A DNA stretch of 64,000 nucleotides from Streptomyces sp. R21 (GTDB taxonomy: Bacteria; Actinomycetota; Actinomycetes; Streptomycetales; Streptomycetaceae). Shown here piece by piece: positions 41,437 to 50,859 of the stretch. The position numbers and the translations under genes were made by a program. The notes beneath the pieces are model-generated. The model worked only from the letters and a program-made list of their open reading frames with translations. It had not been told where the DNA came from and searched no databases. The stretch covers positions 9,144,501-9,208,500 of the forward strand of contig NZ_CP163435.1 of NCBI RefSeq assembly GCF_041051975.1, read 5' to 3'. Each line of letters starts with the position of its first letter. Positions within the stretch are counted from its first letter, which is position 1.

Positions 41437-41467
41437 ACCTTCATGTCTCCCCCTGCGGGAGACTCAA
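41437..41467 (-). promoter_or_regulatory. Self-regulated MerR-type promoter
   Basis: On the minus strand a -35-like TTGAGT (41467-41462) precedes a perfect dyad GTCTCCC-N5-GGGAGAC (41445-41463), with the -10 region ending close to the ATG at 41430. The operator fills the spacer, as in MerR-regulated promoters. The -10 hexamer is not canonical, so its exact position is uncertain. Confidence 0.6.
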
Positions 41468-41492
41468 CTCCTCGCCCATCCTCGCTCCGGGC

Positions 41493-42323
41493 TCAGCAGT
41501 ACGGCGCCTGATTGGTGAGGGAGGTCGCCACCCGCGTCCACACGTAGAACTGCCGGTACAGGGCTGGGAGTTCGCCCTCCGCCCGGACGGTGCGGCTGTC
41601 CGTGGCGGTGACGCCGGGGATGCCCAGCAGGGTGGCGGCGACCGAGGCCGACTGCCAGCGCACCATGAGGGTGGACGAACTCGGCGGTGCGGCAGGGGCG
41701 TTCGGGGTCACGGAGAGGCGCGCGGTGACCGCCTCCTCGATGGCCCGGCGGGCTTCTTCGGCCGGGCGCACCTCCGCGGCGAAGCGGCCATGCGCGTACT
41801 TGACGGCGACAGCGGTGACCGAGTCGTCCCATGCGGAGATCTCCGCGCAGGCGGTGTCGTCGCCGGTGAGGACGACCATGGGCACGCCGAACGCCGCCGC
41901 CGTGGCCTGCGCGAGCCCGATCTCACCCACGGGCCGCCCGTCCAGCCACATGTCCTCGATCTCGTGGCCCATGAAGCTATGGCTGAGCACGCCGAGTGTG
42001 CCGGCGCGCGCGTGGTAGCCGACACAGACCATCGCGTCGTGCTCGGCGGTGAGACCTGCGAGCATCCCCATCGGTTTCGGCTTGCCGCGCAGCAGCCGGG
42101 CGCGCGCGTCGACCGTCTCGGGCAGCAGGTTGCGCATGGGACCGTGCGCGTCGTTGACGACGATGTCTGAGGCGCCGGCGGCGACCGCCCCTCGTACGGC
42201 CGCGTTGACGTCCTCCGCCATCATCAGTCGTCCGCGTTCGTAGTCCCGTCCGCCCGGCTGGACGTCGTCGGCGTCGACGAGGCCCGTGATGCCTTCCATG
42301 TCGGCGCTGATGTAGATCCGCAC
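41493..42323 (-). CDS. M55-family D-aminopeptidase (DppA-like)
   Basis: Zinc metallopeptidase of 276 residues of the DppA family. Conserved ligand motifs: ISADMEGITG (Asp8, Glu10), VVNDAHGPM (His), the central SHSFMGHEIEDMWLDG, and MVVLTGDDTACAE. These enzymes hydrolyse D-Ala-containing dipeptides in the cytoplasm. The GTG at 42323 has GAGGGG at eight bases. Monocistronic. Most likely a peptidoglycan-recycling or amino-acid scavenging role. Confidence 0.9.
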   Translation of the reverse strand: MRIYISADMEGITGLVDADDVQPGGRDYERGRLMMAEDVNAAVRGAVAAGASDIVVNDAHGPMRNLLPETVDARARLLRGKPKPMGMLAGLTAEHDAMVCVGYHARAGTLGVLSHSFMGHEIEDMWLDGRPVGEIGLAQATAAAFGVPMVVLTGDDTACAEISAWDDSVTAVAVKYAHGRFAAEVRPAEEARRAIEEAVTARLSVTPNAPAAPPSSSTLMVRWQSASVAATLLGIPGVTATDSRTVRAEGELPALYRQFYVWTRVATSLTNQAPYC

Positions 42324-42419
42324 AGTGTCCGCCCCTCGGTGACTTTCATGATCACTGAGGGGGACGTCCCGGTTGCCTCGTGCGGTTCCCCGCCGCGGTG
42401 GTTCCGCTGGGGGCGACGG

Positions 42420-43664
42420 TCAGAAGCGGGCTCCGATGCTCACCCCGCTCCGGGGAACGAGGAACGACGGGGCGGAGGGAAGGGACCCGTCGGACTTCCG
42501 GGTGCCGGTGATGGCGCCAGGGTCGGTGCTCAGCACGGACGAGGCGTTCCAAGTGCCGCCCAGGTCCCAGGAGTTGCCGCTGGAGGTGGTGCCGGATCCG
42601 AGCGCGACCGCGCGTCCGTCCACGAGGGAGAGGTTGCCGGTGAGAGTGGCCTTGCCGCCGGAGACGTCGACGTCGAAGCCGGTGCCCTGGTTCGTGTACG
42701 ACGTGTCGCGGCTCAGCGCGAGCGCTCCCGGGTTGCCGTTGTCGGTGAAGCCGTGCGCCGCGTTCCGGAACGCGGCGGAGCCCCGCACCGTGTGGGCGAC
42801 CGCGGGGGCGGGGCTGCCGCCGCCGAGCTTGAAGCCGTTGCCGTCCCCGGCGAAGTCGGGGAAGTTCCAGCGGTTGAAGCCGTTGCCGTACGCGATCGTG
42901 TTCTCGATCAGGATCGGCGAGGTGAACTTCCAGGTGTCGAAGCCGTCGTCGACGTTGTTCCACAGGCGCGCGCCCCGCACCACGTTCCCGGCGCCGCTGC
43001 CCTCCTTGACGGCGAGACCGTCCGCGCTCTCGCCGTTCTTGCGCGGGTCGCGGTTGGCGTAACTGTCCAGGTTCAGAATCTGGTTGTTGCTGGAAGCACC
43101 CTGGAGCTGAAAGCCGGATTCGTAGTTGTCGTGGGTGGTCAGCGCGGAGAAGACGTTGTTGTTGCAGCCGTCGCAGTAGACGCCGTAAGGACCGTTGGCG
43201 ATCTCCAGGCCCGACAGCCGCCAGTAGGAGGCCTCCTGGTGGACGGCGCCGCGCTCGGCGCGCGGGATGCTGCCGCCGACAGGGGTGTGACTCGCGGGCA
43301 GTTGCTCGCCGTCGATCACGACGCGCTCGCCGGGATAGGCGCCCAGGGAGATCGGCCGGGACGCTGTGCCCGACTTGGTGATGGTGATGTTGTCCGTGAG
43401 GGCCTACGTGCCGGCGCGTACGGCGATCACGTCGCCGGGCTGTGCCTTGTCCACGGCCTTCTGGATGGTACGCAAGGGGTGGTCCAGGGTGCCTGCGGCC
43501 GAGTCGTCGCCGTTCGTGGCCACGACCATGGTCGGGGTGGCCGTGGCGGCTGCCCCGGCGGGCGCGGGTAACGCCATCGCCGACAGCGCGGCCCCCAGCA
43601 CCGCCCCCGCCCATACCCCCGCGTTGCTCCGCACCGTTCCGGTGAATCCGCCTGTCCCGCGCAT
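42420..43664 (-). pseudogene. Secreted parallel beta-helix pectinase (PL9-like), interrupted by an amber codon
   Basis: Frame of 415 codons for a secreted right-handed beta-helix protein. Residues 1-40 are a signal peptide (VWAGAVLGAALSAMALPAPAGA). Codon 87, at 43406-43404, is TAG where VRAGT-Y-ALTDNITI would be expected; TAC to TAG is a single change. The remaining 328 codons are open in the same frame and rich in beta-helix turns (DGCNNNVFSALTTHDN, NGFNRWNFPDFAGDGNGF). The upstream ribosome site GGGAGG at 43671 is intact. The most likely reading is a nonsense mutation or a sequencing error; an internal GTG restart at 43319 is unlikely to give a secreted enzyme. Confidence 0.85.
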
Positions 43665-43886
43665 ACGTCCTCCCGCTGTTCGTCCTGTCTCGACGGCTCT
43701 CGCGAAGGCAGTGGTCGCCCGGGCGCGGAAGGTTGCCGGGTGCGGGCGCCCGCTCGGGGCGGCAGCCGCATGGCCGCTGAGGTCCCCTCTCTGGCCGCGC
43801 AGGTCAGTTCCCGCTGAATTCCTGGTGAATAGGTTTCCACCAACACCGGCAAAGCGTCACAGGCGCCATGAGAGAGGCGGCGGACC

Positions 43887-45260
43887 GTGCAGAATTCCCC
43901 GTACGACACGTGCGTGATAGGGGCGGGACCGGCCGGACTGGCCGTCGCGAGAGCCCTGACGGAGCGCGGTCTTCCCTATACACATCTCGAACGGCACACC
44001 GGGCCGGGGGGCGTGTGGGACATCGACAACCCGGGCAGCCCGATGTACGAGTCGGCTCATTTCATTTCGAGCAAGACGCTCTCCGCATTCGGCGGCTGGC
44101 CGATGCCCGACCATTTCGCGGATTACCCGCCGCACCGGCAGATCCTGTCCTATCTGACGTCGTTCGCCGAGGCGTACGGGTTGAAGGAACGGATCGAGTT
44201 CGGTGTCGAGGTCCGCGACGTGGAGAAGAACGCGGACGGCACCTGGACCGTCACCCGCTCCGACGGCCGCGAGAGCGTCCACGGCCAGGTCGTGATGTGT
44301 ACGGGCGCGCAGTGGTACCCCAACATCCCCGAGTTGCCGGGGGAGTTCAGCGGCGAGATACGCCACACGGTCGGCTACCGCAGCGGCGAGGAGTTGCGCG
44401 GCAAGCGCGTGCTGGTCGTGGGGGCCGGGAACTCCGGCTGCGACATCGCCTGCGACGCGGCCCGGTTCGCCGACCGCGCGGTGATCAGCATGCGGCGCGG
44501 CTACTGGTTCATCCCCAAGCACCTGTTCGGCCGGCCGGTGGACACGATCGCCGCATCCGGCCCGAAGCTGCCGATGTGGCTCGAACAACGGGTGTTCGGC
44601 GCCCTGTTGAGGGTCATCAACGGCGACCCGCGCCGCCTCGGCCTGCAAAAGCCCGACCACAAGCTGTTCGAGACGCACCCCGCCGTCAACTCGATGCTGA
44701 TCCACCATCTGCAGCACGGCGACATCACGGCCAGGCCCGGCATCGCCCGCACCGACGGCAGCACGGTGCACTTCACCGACGGCACCAGTGACGACTTCGA
44801 CCTGATCCTGCTGGCGACCGGATACGTGCACAAGGTGCCGGCCGCACAGCGGTACTTCGGCGACGAGCAGCACCCCGACCTGTACCTGTCGGCGTTCTCG
44901 CGTGAGCACCACGGCCTGTTCGGCGTCGGCTTCGTGGAGACGAACTCCGGCGCCTATCAACTCTTCGACACCCAGGCACAGCTGATCGCCGGATACATCC
45001 ACGACACGCAGGCCGAGCTGCCGAACGCCGAACGGTTCGCCCGCATGATCCGAGGCGACCGCCCGGACCTGACCGGCGGCCTGAATTTCGTCGCCTCGCC
45101 CCGCCACACCGGCTACGTCGACAGCGGCGCCATCGTGAAATACCTCGCCAAGGTCGCCGCCCGGATGGGCTGGCGCACCGAGGGCCACCCGCCCCCGGCG
45201 AAGTCCGCACGGAACAACGAGCCGTCCGCGCAGTCCCGTTCGCAGGCGGTCGTCTCGTGA
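43887..45260 (+). CDS. Flavin-containing monooxygenase (FMO/BVMO type)
   Basis: FAD- and NADPH-dependent monooxygenase of 457 residues. FAD Rossmann motif GAGPAGL (about 12-18), the FMO fingerprint FSGEIRHTVGYR, and NADP motif VVGAGNSGCD (about 175-184) are in place. These enzymes oxidise heteroatoms or perform Baeyer-Villiger reactions. The start GTG at 43887 has GAGGCGG upstream. The next gene overlaps as GTGA, and an aldehyde dehydrogenase follows, so the three probably form an oxidation pathway. Confidence 0.92.
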   Translation: MQNSPYDTCVIGAGPAGLAVARALTERGLPYTHLERHTGPGGVWDIDNPGSPMYESAHFISSKTLSAFGGWPMPDHFADYPPHRQILSYLTSFAEAYGLKERIEFGVEVRDVEKNADGTWTVTRSDGRESVHGQVVMCTGAQWYPNIPELPGEFSGEIRHTVGYRSGEELRGKRVLVVGAGNSGCDIACDAARFADRAVISMRRGYWFIPKHLFGRPVDTIAASGPKLPMWLEQRVFGALLRVINGDPRRLGLQKPDHKLFETHPAVNSMLIHHLQHGDITARPGIARTDGSTVHFTDGTSDDFDLILLATGYVHKVPAAQRYFGDEQHPDLYLSAFSREHHGLFGVGFVETNSGAYQLFDTQAQLIAGYIHDTQAELPNAERFARMIRGDRPDLTGGLNFVASPRHTGYVDSGAIVKYLAKVAARMGWRTEGHPPPAKSARNNEPSAQSRSQAVVS

Positions 45261-46132
45261 GCTTCGACTTCCGCGGCAAGGTGATCGCGGTGACGGGCGG
45301 CGCGGGCGGCATCGGCAGCGCGTTGTGCCTCCGCTTCGCCTCCGGCGGCGCGCACTGCGTCGTCGTCGACATCGACGAGCCCAGGGCCCGGCAGGTCGCG
45401 GCCGACCTCCCCGGCGCCGGGCACCTGGGGATCGGCTGCGACCTCCTCGACCGCGACGCGGTGGAGGAGTTGTTCGACCGGATCGCCACGGCGCACGGCC
45501 GCCTGGACGTGCTCGTGAACAACGTCGGCATGACCAGCGCCGAGCGCTTCGACGTGCGCAGCGTCGAGAGCATCGAGCGGGAGCTGAACCTCAACCTGCT
45601 CTCCCCGCTGGTCGCCACGAGGATCGCGATCCCGCTGCTGCGGGCCTCCGGCGACGCCCGGGTCGTCACCACGGTGTCCCTCGGCGGGATCTTCCCGCTC
45701 GGCGAGACCCCGATCTACACCGCCTCGAAGTTCGGGCTGCGCGGCGCGATGCTCTCCATCGCTCTCGACCTGCGGGACAAGGGCATCCGGGCCGGTTCGG
45801 TCCTGCCGTCGGCGACCGACACCCGGATGCTGCGTCAGGAAGCGGTGGAAGGCGGCAACTCGATGCAGTTCCAGGACCCGCCCCAGCAGCCCTCCGACGT
45901 CGTCAGGGCTGTGGTCAGCCTGCTGGACAGGCCGCGGCTGGAGGCCTACCCGCGGCCCGGCGAGTCCCTCCTGGTGCGCTGCGCGATGCTGGCGCCGAAC
46001 CTGCTGCCCAGACTCTTCCCGCTCTTCCGCAGACGCGGTGAACGCGGAATGGACCGCTATCTGGAGGATCTGCGCCGCAGAGGGCTGGCGCGTCGCAGCA
46101 ATGGCCGTTGGGAACTGGTGGAGGAAGCATGA
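45257..46132 (+). CDS. Short-chain dehydrogenase/reductase
   Basis: Classical SDR of 291 residues: cofactor motif VTGGAGGIGSA (about 11-21), NNVG, and the catalytic YTASK (about 156-160) with the preceding Ser. The Asp at the end of strand 2 (VVVDIDEPRA) suggests NAD over NADP. The GTG at 45257 overlaps the FMO stop, and the stop overlaps the aldehyde dehydrogenase start (ATGA). The C-terminal part carries an Arg-rich extension. It likely interconverts an alcohol and a ketone within the pathway. Confidence 0.92.
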   Translation: MSFDFRGKVIAVTGGAGGIGSALCLRFASGGAHCVVVDIDEPRARQVAADLPGAGHLGIGCDLLDRDAVEELFDRIATAHGRLDVLVNNVGMTSAERFDVRSVESIERELNLNLLSPLVATRIAIPLLRASGDARVVTTVSLGGIFPLGETPIYTASKFGLRGAMLSIALDLRDKGIRAGSVLPSATDTRMLRQEAVEGGNSMQFQDPPQQPSDVVRAVVSLLDRPRLEAYPRPGESLLVRCAMLAPNLLPRLFPLFRRRGERGMDRYLEDLRRRGLARRSNGRWELVEEA

Positions 46133-47658
46133 CCAAGCCCCCTACGGGAGTTACCGAGCCCGCTGCCGGAGTTCCCGAGCCCCCTGCGGGAGTTCCCGAA
46201 CCTCGTGCGACGGCTACCCAGCCGCGTACGTCAGTTACCCGGCACCGTAAGGCAGTTGACGCGCTCCGCGTCGTCAACCCCGCAACCGGCGAACTGATCG
46301 CCACCCTGCCCGCCGCGACCGCGCTCAAGGTCGCACGCGCCGCCGAGCACGCCGGGCGGGTCTTCGAGAGCGGCGTGTGGTCGCGGCGTCCGCCGCGCGA
46401 GCGGGCCGCGGTCCTGCTGCGCCTCGCCGACCTGATGGAGCGCGACGCCGAGACCCTCGCCCGCCTCGACAGCGAGGACGCGGGCAAGCCGATCACCGAG
46501 TGCCGTACCGGCGACGTACCCGGCGCGATCGAGTCGATCCGCTGGTTCGCGGAGGCCGCCGACAAGGTCTTCGGCCGGACCGCTCCCACCGGGCCCGACC
46601 AGCTCGGACTGGTGAGCCGGGAGCCCGTCGGGGTGGCCGCGGCGATCCTGCCGTGGAACTACCCCTTGGCCATGGCGAGTTGGAAGGTCGGACCCGCTCT
46701 CGCCGCGGGCAACAGCCTGCTGCTCAAGCCCGCCGAGGCGACACCCCGCTCGGCCCTGCATCTGGCCGCGCTGGCCGCGGAGGCGGGCCTGCCGGACGGC
46801 GTGCTCACCGTCCTGCCCGGCCAGGGCGCCGTCGCGGGCACCGCACTCGCCCGCGATCCCCTGGTGAGGGCGCTGTCCTTCACCGGTTCCACCGCGGTCG
46901 GACGGCGCATCCTGGCCGACGCGGCGGAGACCAACTTCAAACGGGTCTCGCTGGAGATGGGCGGCAAGAGCCCCCAGGTACTGATGCCCGACGCGCTCGG
47001 CTTCGGCGACGAACTCATCGAGAACATGATCGAGGCCGCCTTCCTGACGATGGGTCAGAACTGCACGGCGGGCTCGCGCGTGCTGGTCCACCGGGACATC
47101 GCCGACGAGGTCGTGGCCCGGTTCACCGCCGCCGCGAAGGACCTGGTCATCGGTGACCCGGCCGAACCCGCCACCCGAATCGGTCCGTTGATCAGCCACA
47201 CCGCCTTCCAGCGGGTCGCCGACGCCGTGGACTCCGCCCGGTCCGCGGGCGCCCAGATCCACACCGCCGGACTGCCCCACGGGCTGCCCGCCCGAGGCGC
47301 CTACTACCCGCCCACCGTGATCACCGGCGCACCTGACGGCAGCGACGTCCTCACCCGGGAGCTGTTCGGACCGGTCGTCACCGTCCAGACCTTCGCCTCC
47401 GAGGCCGAGGCGATCCGCAGGGCGAACGCCACCGAGTACGGGCTCGCCGCCTCCGTGTGGACCCGCGACCTCGACGCCGCGTTCCGCCTGGCCCGAGGGA
47501 TCCAGGCCGGCGTGGTCTCCGTCAACGCGTACAGCGAGGGCGACATCACCACGCCCTTCGGCGGCTGGAAGCAGTCCGGGTTCGGCGGCGCGGAGAAATC
47601 CACCACCGCCTTCGACCAGTGGACCCGCGAGAAGACGGTCTGGATCCGCACCCGTTGA
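46129..47658 (+). CDS. Aldehyde dehydrogenase with repeat-bearing N-terminus
   Basis: NAD(P)-dependent aldehyde dehydrogenase of 509 residues, about 20-30 more than family norm because the N-terminus begins with tandem P-x-x-G-V-x-E-P repeats (GVTEPAAGVPEPPAGVPEP). The core shows ILPWNYPLAMASWKVGPALA, FTGSTAVGR, the catalytic Glu in LEMGGKSPQ, and the nucleophile Cys in GQNCTAGSR. The ATG at 46129 has GGAGGAAG upstream. Probably oxidises the aldehyde formed by the upstream enzymes. Confidence 0.92.
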   Translation: MTKPPTGVTEPAAGVPEPPAGVPEPRATATQPRTSVTRHRKAVDALRVVNPATGELIATLPAATALKVARAAEHAGRVFESGVWSRRPPRERAAVLLRLADLMERDAETLARLDSEDAGKPITECRTGDVPGAIESIRWFAEAADKVFGRTAPTGPDQLGLVSREPVGVAAAILPWNYPLAMASWKVGPALAAGNSLLLKPAEATPRSALHLAALAAEAGLPDGVLTVLPGQGAVAGTALARDPLVRALSFTGSTAVGRRILADAAETNFKRVSLEMGGKSPQVLMPDALGFGDELIENMIEAAFLTMGQNCTAGSRVLVHRDIADEVVARFTAAAKDLVIGDPAEPATRIGPLISHTAFQRVADAVDSARSAGAQIHTAGLPHGLPARGAYYPPTVITGAPDGSDVLTRELFGPVVTVQTFASEAEAIRRANATEYGLAASVWTRDLDAAFRLARGIQAGVVSVNAYSEGDITTPFGGWKQSGFGGAEKSTTAFDQWTREKTVWIRTR

Positions 47659-47675
47659 CCCACTCCGGAGTGCGG

Positions 47676-48743
47676 TCAGGGCTCCATCTCCCGCAGGTCG
47701 TCGCGCAGTTGCAGCGGGGCAACGCCGTGCCAGCGGTGCACGGCCCGCCGCAGGGCACGGACGTCGGAGAAGCCCACCTGGCGGGCGACCTCCCGCAGGG
47801 TCAGCCCGCGGCGGCGCAGCAGCTGCTCCACCCGCTCGCGCCGCACCCCGTCGACCACCGCCTCGTACGTCGTGTCGCACTCGGCGAGCCGACGCCGCAA
47901 CGTGCGCTCACTGGAGGCGTGCCGCCGGGCCTGTTCGACGAAGGAGGGGACGGCCGGAAGGCTCTGCGCGATGGAGACCTCAAGGACCTCCAACAGCTCC
48001 TGCTGGTCGCGGCGGGAGGCCATCTCGGCCTCCAACAGCTCCAGCACGGCGGCATACGTCACCGGGTCCCGGCCCGGCATGGCCCGCCCGGCCCATCCGT
48101 GGGGCATCACCAGGCGATTGCGGGCGGCGGCGAAACGCACCGGGCAGCGGAACAGCTCCTGGAACAGACGCGCGTCCCGCGGCGCGGCGAAGGCGAACTC
48201 CACGGCCCGCGGCGCGAATTCACCGCCTACGGCCAGCCGGGTCAGCGTGACGACACTGGAGAACGCCTCCTGGACGAGGAAGTCCGCGACAGCCGGATCG
48301 AGGGCGGGGTCCGGCAGATCGGCGCGTACGACATAGCCGGTGTCCTCGGCCGCGGCCGACCAGACGACCATCGCTCCCGACAGGTTCTGGAAGCGCACCC
48401 CCGTCTCGACAGCATCCCGCAGGGTGTCGCCGGCCATCAGGGCGAGCCCGAGCAGCCCCCAGGAGGTGAGGTGCTGCGCGGCGCCCACCCGCAGGCCCAG
48501 ATGCTCCGTGCCGGTCAGTTCCACGGCGCGGCGGATGACGGCACTGCCCTGCCGGTACGACACCCGCAGCGCGGCCGAACGCATCACGTCCTCGTCCAGC
48601 CCCACACCCGCCAGCAGCGGCCGCAGGTCGACGCCGTAGTCACCGGCGACCACGGAGAGGTAGCGCAGGATGTTCGGCTGGATGGTCGCCGAGGTGCTGC
48701 GGCTGGTCCCCGGATGGTTCGCCGGGCCGGGAGCATCGGGCAT
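47676..48743 (-). CDS. AraC-family regulator (ArgR/OruR type)
   Basis: Regulator of 355 residues with the N-terminal arabinose-binding-like effector domain (about 40-230) used by this AraC subgroup, and the C-terminal double helix-turn-helix (LRRRLAECDTTYEAVVDGVRRE and LTLREVARQVGFSDVRALRRAVHRW). The ATG at 48743 has GAGGGG five bases upstream; the ATG at 48758 is weaker. It is convergent with the FMO-SDR-ALDH operon and divergent from the MFS exporter; regulation of either is inferred from position. Confidence 0.9.
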   Translation of the reverse strand: MPDAPGPANHPGTSRSTSATIQPNILRYLSVVAGDYGVDLRPLLAGVGLDEDVMRSAALRVSYRQGSAVIRRAVELTGTEHLGLRVGAAQHLTSWGLLGLALMAGDTLRDAVETGVRFQNLSGAMVVWSAAAEDTGYVVRADLPDPALDPAVADFLVQEAFSSVVTLTRLAVGGEFAPRAVEFAFAAPRDARLFQELFRCPVRFAAARNRLVMPHGWAGRAMPGRDPVTYAAVLELLEAEMASRRDQQELLEVLEVSIAQSLPAVPSFVEQARRHASSERTLRRRLAECDTTYEAVVDGVRRERVEQLLRRRGLTLREVARQVGFSDVRALRRAVHRWHGVAPLQLRDDLREMEP

Positions 48744-48970
48744 CGAATCCCCTCTCACCAGGGCGTTGATCGCCCCACTTTAGGCAGCCGGACCCCCGCC
48801 GGTCGCGACGATGGCCGCCGAGGCCCCCCATCCGGCCGCCGACGCCCTGCACCCGCTCCGCCCGCCCTCCCTACGGTGGCGGCACCCCGCACCGTCCCGC
48901 CCGCCCGCGCCCCGACCGACACGCGCGGCACCGGAGCCGAGCACGGGCAACCCAGAAACGAAGGCGCGGT

Positions 48971-50221
48971 ATGACCCCCACTTCTCCTCCCGGTCTCCGG
49001 ACGCAGTCCCCGCGGCGGTCCGGGCCAAAGGGCCCGCACCGGGGCGCACGACGCGTGGCGGCCACCGTGTTCGCCGCCCAGGGCGCATCGGTGGCCGCCG
49101 TGTCCACCACGGTCCCCGCCGTCAAGGAACACCTCGGCCTGTCCGCGACGGCGACGACCGTGCTGATCGTCGCCGTCGCGCTGAGCGCGGGCGCCGGCAG
49201 CTTCGCCGGGTCGGCCGCGATCCGCCGCTCGGGCCCGGTCGCCGCCATGCGGGGCGCGGTCCTGACCTCCGCCATCGCGCTGCTGCTCATCGGCTGGGCG
49301 CCCGAACAGGCCACGGTCACCGCGGGCTACCTCCTGTTCGGACTGGCACTCGGCGGCATCGACGTCTCCGCCAACACCCGCGCCACGGCCGTCGAACACC
49401 ACTACGGGCGGAGCATCTTCGCCTCGTTCTACGCCGCCTGGAGCGCCGGCGGTGTCACGGCCGCCCTGCTGACCGCCGGCACGGCACGACTCGGCTGGCC
49501 GCCCGCCGCCACCCTCACCGCGCAGGCCGCCCTCGTGCTGCTGCTCGCCCTGACCCTCCGCGCGCACCCCCTGCCCGCGGCTCCACCGGACCCGGCGACC
49601 GCGACCGGGACGCCTCCGATCGACCTCGGCCGGGGCCTGTGGATCAGGCTCGCCCCCTTCGGCGTCGTCCTCCTGGTCGCGTACGTCGTCGACTCCACCG
49701 TCTCCGCCTGGTCGACGGTCTACCTCCACCAGACCCTCGCGGCGGCCCTGTCCGCCGCACCCCTGGCGTACGCGGCCTACCAGGTCGGCACCGTCACCGG
49801 CCGGTCCTGCGCCGACCACCTGGTCCGCAGAGCCGGGCCGGCCGCCGTGATCCGCATCGCGACCCTCCTCACGGCCGCCGCCCTGGCCGGGATGGCCGCG
49901 GCACCCGGCTGGCCGTACGCGGTCCTGGCGGCCGGATGCGTGGGCCTCGGCGTTTCCGCGCTCGCCCCGCTGTGCCTCGCCTCCGCCGGGCGGCTGCGCC
50001 CCGGGGCGGCCGAAGCGGTGCTGGCCCGCCTCAACGTCTTCAACTACCTGGGCGTGATCACCGGCGGAGCCGCCAGCGGAATCCTCGGCTCGGCCGGCCA
50101 CTTCCGCCTCGCCTACGCAGTCCCCTCCGCGCTCGTCCTCGTGCTGCTGCTCACCGCCCGCTCCTTCGCCCCGGCTCAGGGCGTCGGCGGTGGCGTGGCG
50201 CGTACGAGCCCCGACTGGTAG
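48971..50221 (+). CDS. MFS transporter
   Basis: Major facilitator of 416 residues with about 12 membrane helices. The N-terminal half shows FAAQGASVAAVSTTVPAVKEHLG and the long LTSAIALLLIGWAPEQATVTAGYLLFGLALGG; the C-terminal half is similar to drug or sugar exporters but lacks a diagnostic motif. A basic N-terminal leader of about 30 residues precedes helix 1. GAAGG stands upstream of the ATG at 48971. It overlaps the convergent response-regulator gene by 46 bases. Confidence 0.88.
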   Translation: MTPTSPPGLRTQSPRRSGPKGPHRGARRVAATVFAAQGASVAAVSTTVPAVKEHLGLSATATTVLIVAVALSAGAGSFAGSAAIRRSGPVAAMRGAVLTSAIALLLIGWAPEQATVTAGYLLFGLALGGIDVSANTRATAVEHHYGRSIFASFYAAWSAGGVTAALLTAGTARLGWPPAATLTAQAALVLLLALTLRAHPLPAAPPDPATATGTPPIDLGRGLWIRLAPFGVVLLVAYVVDSTVSAWSTVYLHQTLAAALSAAPLAYAAYQVGTVTGRSCADHLVRRAGPAAVIRIATLLTAAALAGMAAAPGWPYAVLAAGCVGLGVSALAPLCLASAGRLRPGAAEAVLARLNVFNYLGVITGGAASGILGSAGHFRLAYAVPSALVLVLLLTARSFAPAQGVGGGVARTSPDW

Positions 50222-50859
50222 GCGATGACGACCAGTTGGGCGCGGTCGCGGGCGTCGAGTTTGGTCATGGCGCGCTGGACGTGGGTGCGGATGGTCAGCG
50301 GGCTGACGAAGAGGACCTCGGCGATCTCGGTGTTGGACCTGCCCTCGGCGACCAGGGCCATCACCTCGCGTTCCCGGGCGGTGAGGGCCGTGAGCCGCTC
50401 CGGCGGAGCGAGGTGGCTGCCGGGCTCGGGGGCGGCGAGGAAGCGGGCGATGAGGGTGCGGGTGGCCGTGGGCGACAGGAGGGAGTCGCCGGAGGCCACC
50501 GTGCGGATGCCGTCGAGGAGTTCGTCGGCGCCCACGTCCTTGCCGAGGAAGCCGCTCGCTCCGGCGCGCAGTGCCCGCGCGACGTACTCGTCGGTCTCGA
50601 ACGTGGTGAGGATCAGCACGCGGGTGGCGCTCAGGTCCGGGTCGGCGCAGAGGGTGGCGGTGGCGGCCAGACCGTCGGTGCCGGGCATCCGGATGTCCAT
50701 GAGGACCACGTCGGGGTGATGGACCCGGGTGAGCTCGACCGCCTCCTTGCCGTCGGCGGCCTCGGCGACCACCTCCAGGTCGTCGCAGGAGTCGATGAGG
50801 ATCCGGAACGTCGCCCGCAGCAGGGCCTGGTCGTCGGCGAGCAGGACGCGGATGGTCAT
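50176..50859 (-). CDS. NarL/LuxR-family response regulator
   Basis: Response regulator of 227 residues. Receiver domain: DDQ at the start, phospho-acceptor Asp in DVVLMDIRMPG, Thr in VLILTTFE, and Lys in GKDVGADEL. Output domain LTAREREVMALVAEGRSNTEIAEVLFVSPLTIRTHVQ is the LuxR helix-turn-helix. The ATG at 50859 overlaps the histidine kinase stop (ATGA). Transcribed from the kinase promoter. Likely target: the MMPL transporter gene upstream or the system itself. Confidence 0.94.
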   Translation of the reverse strand: MTIRVLLADDQALLRATFRILIDSCDDLEVVAEAADGKEAVELTRVHHPDVVLMDIRMPGTDGLAATATLCADPDLSATRVLILTTFETDEYVARALRAGASGFLGKDVGADELLDGIRTVASGDSLLSPTATRTLIARFLAAPEPGSHLAPPERLTALTAREREVMALVAEGRSNTEIAEVLFVSPLTIRTHVQRAMTKLDARDRAQLVVIAYQSGLVRATPPPTP

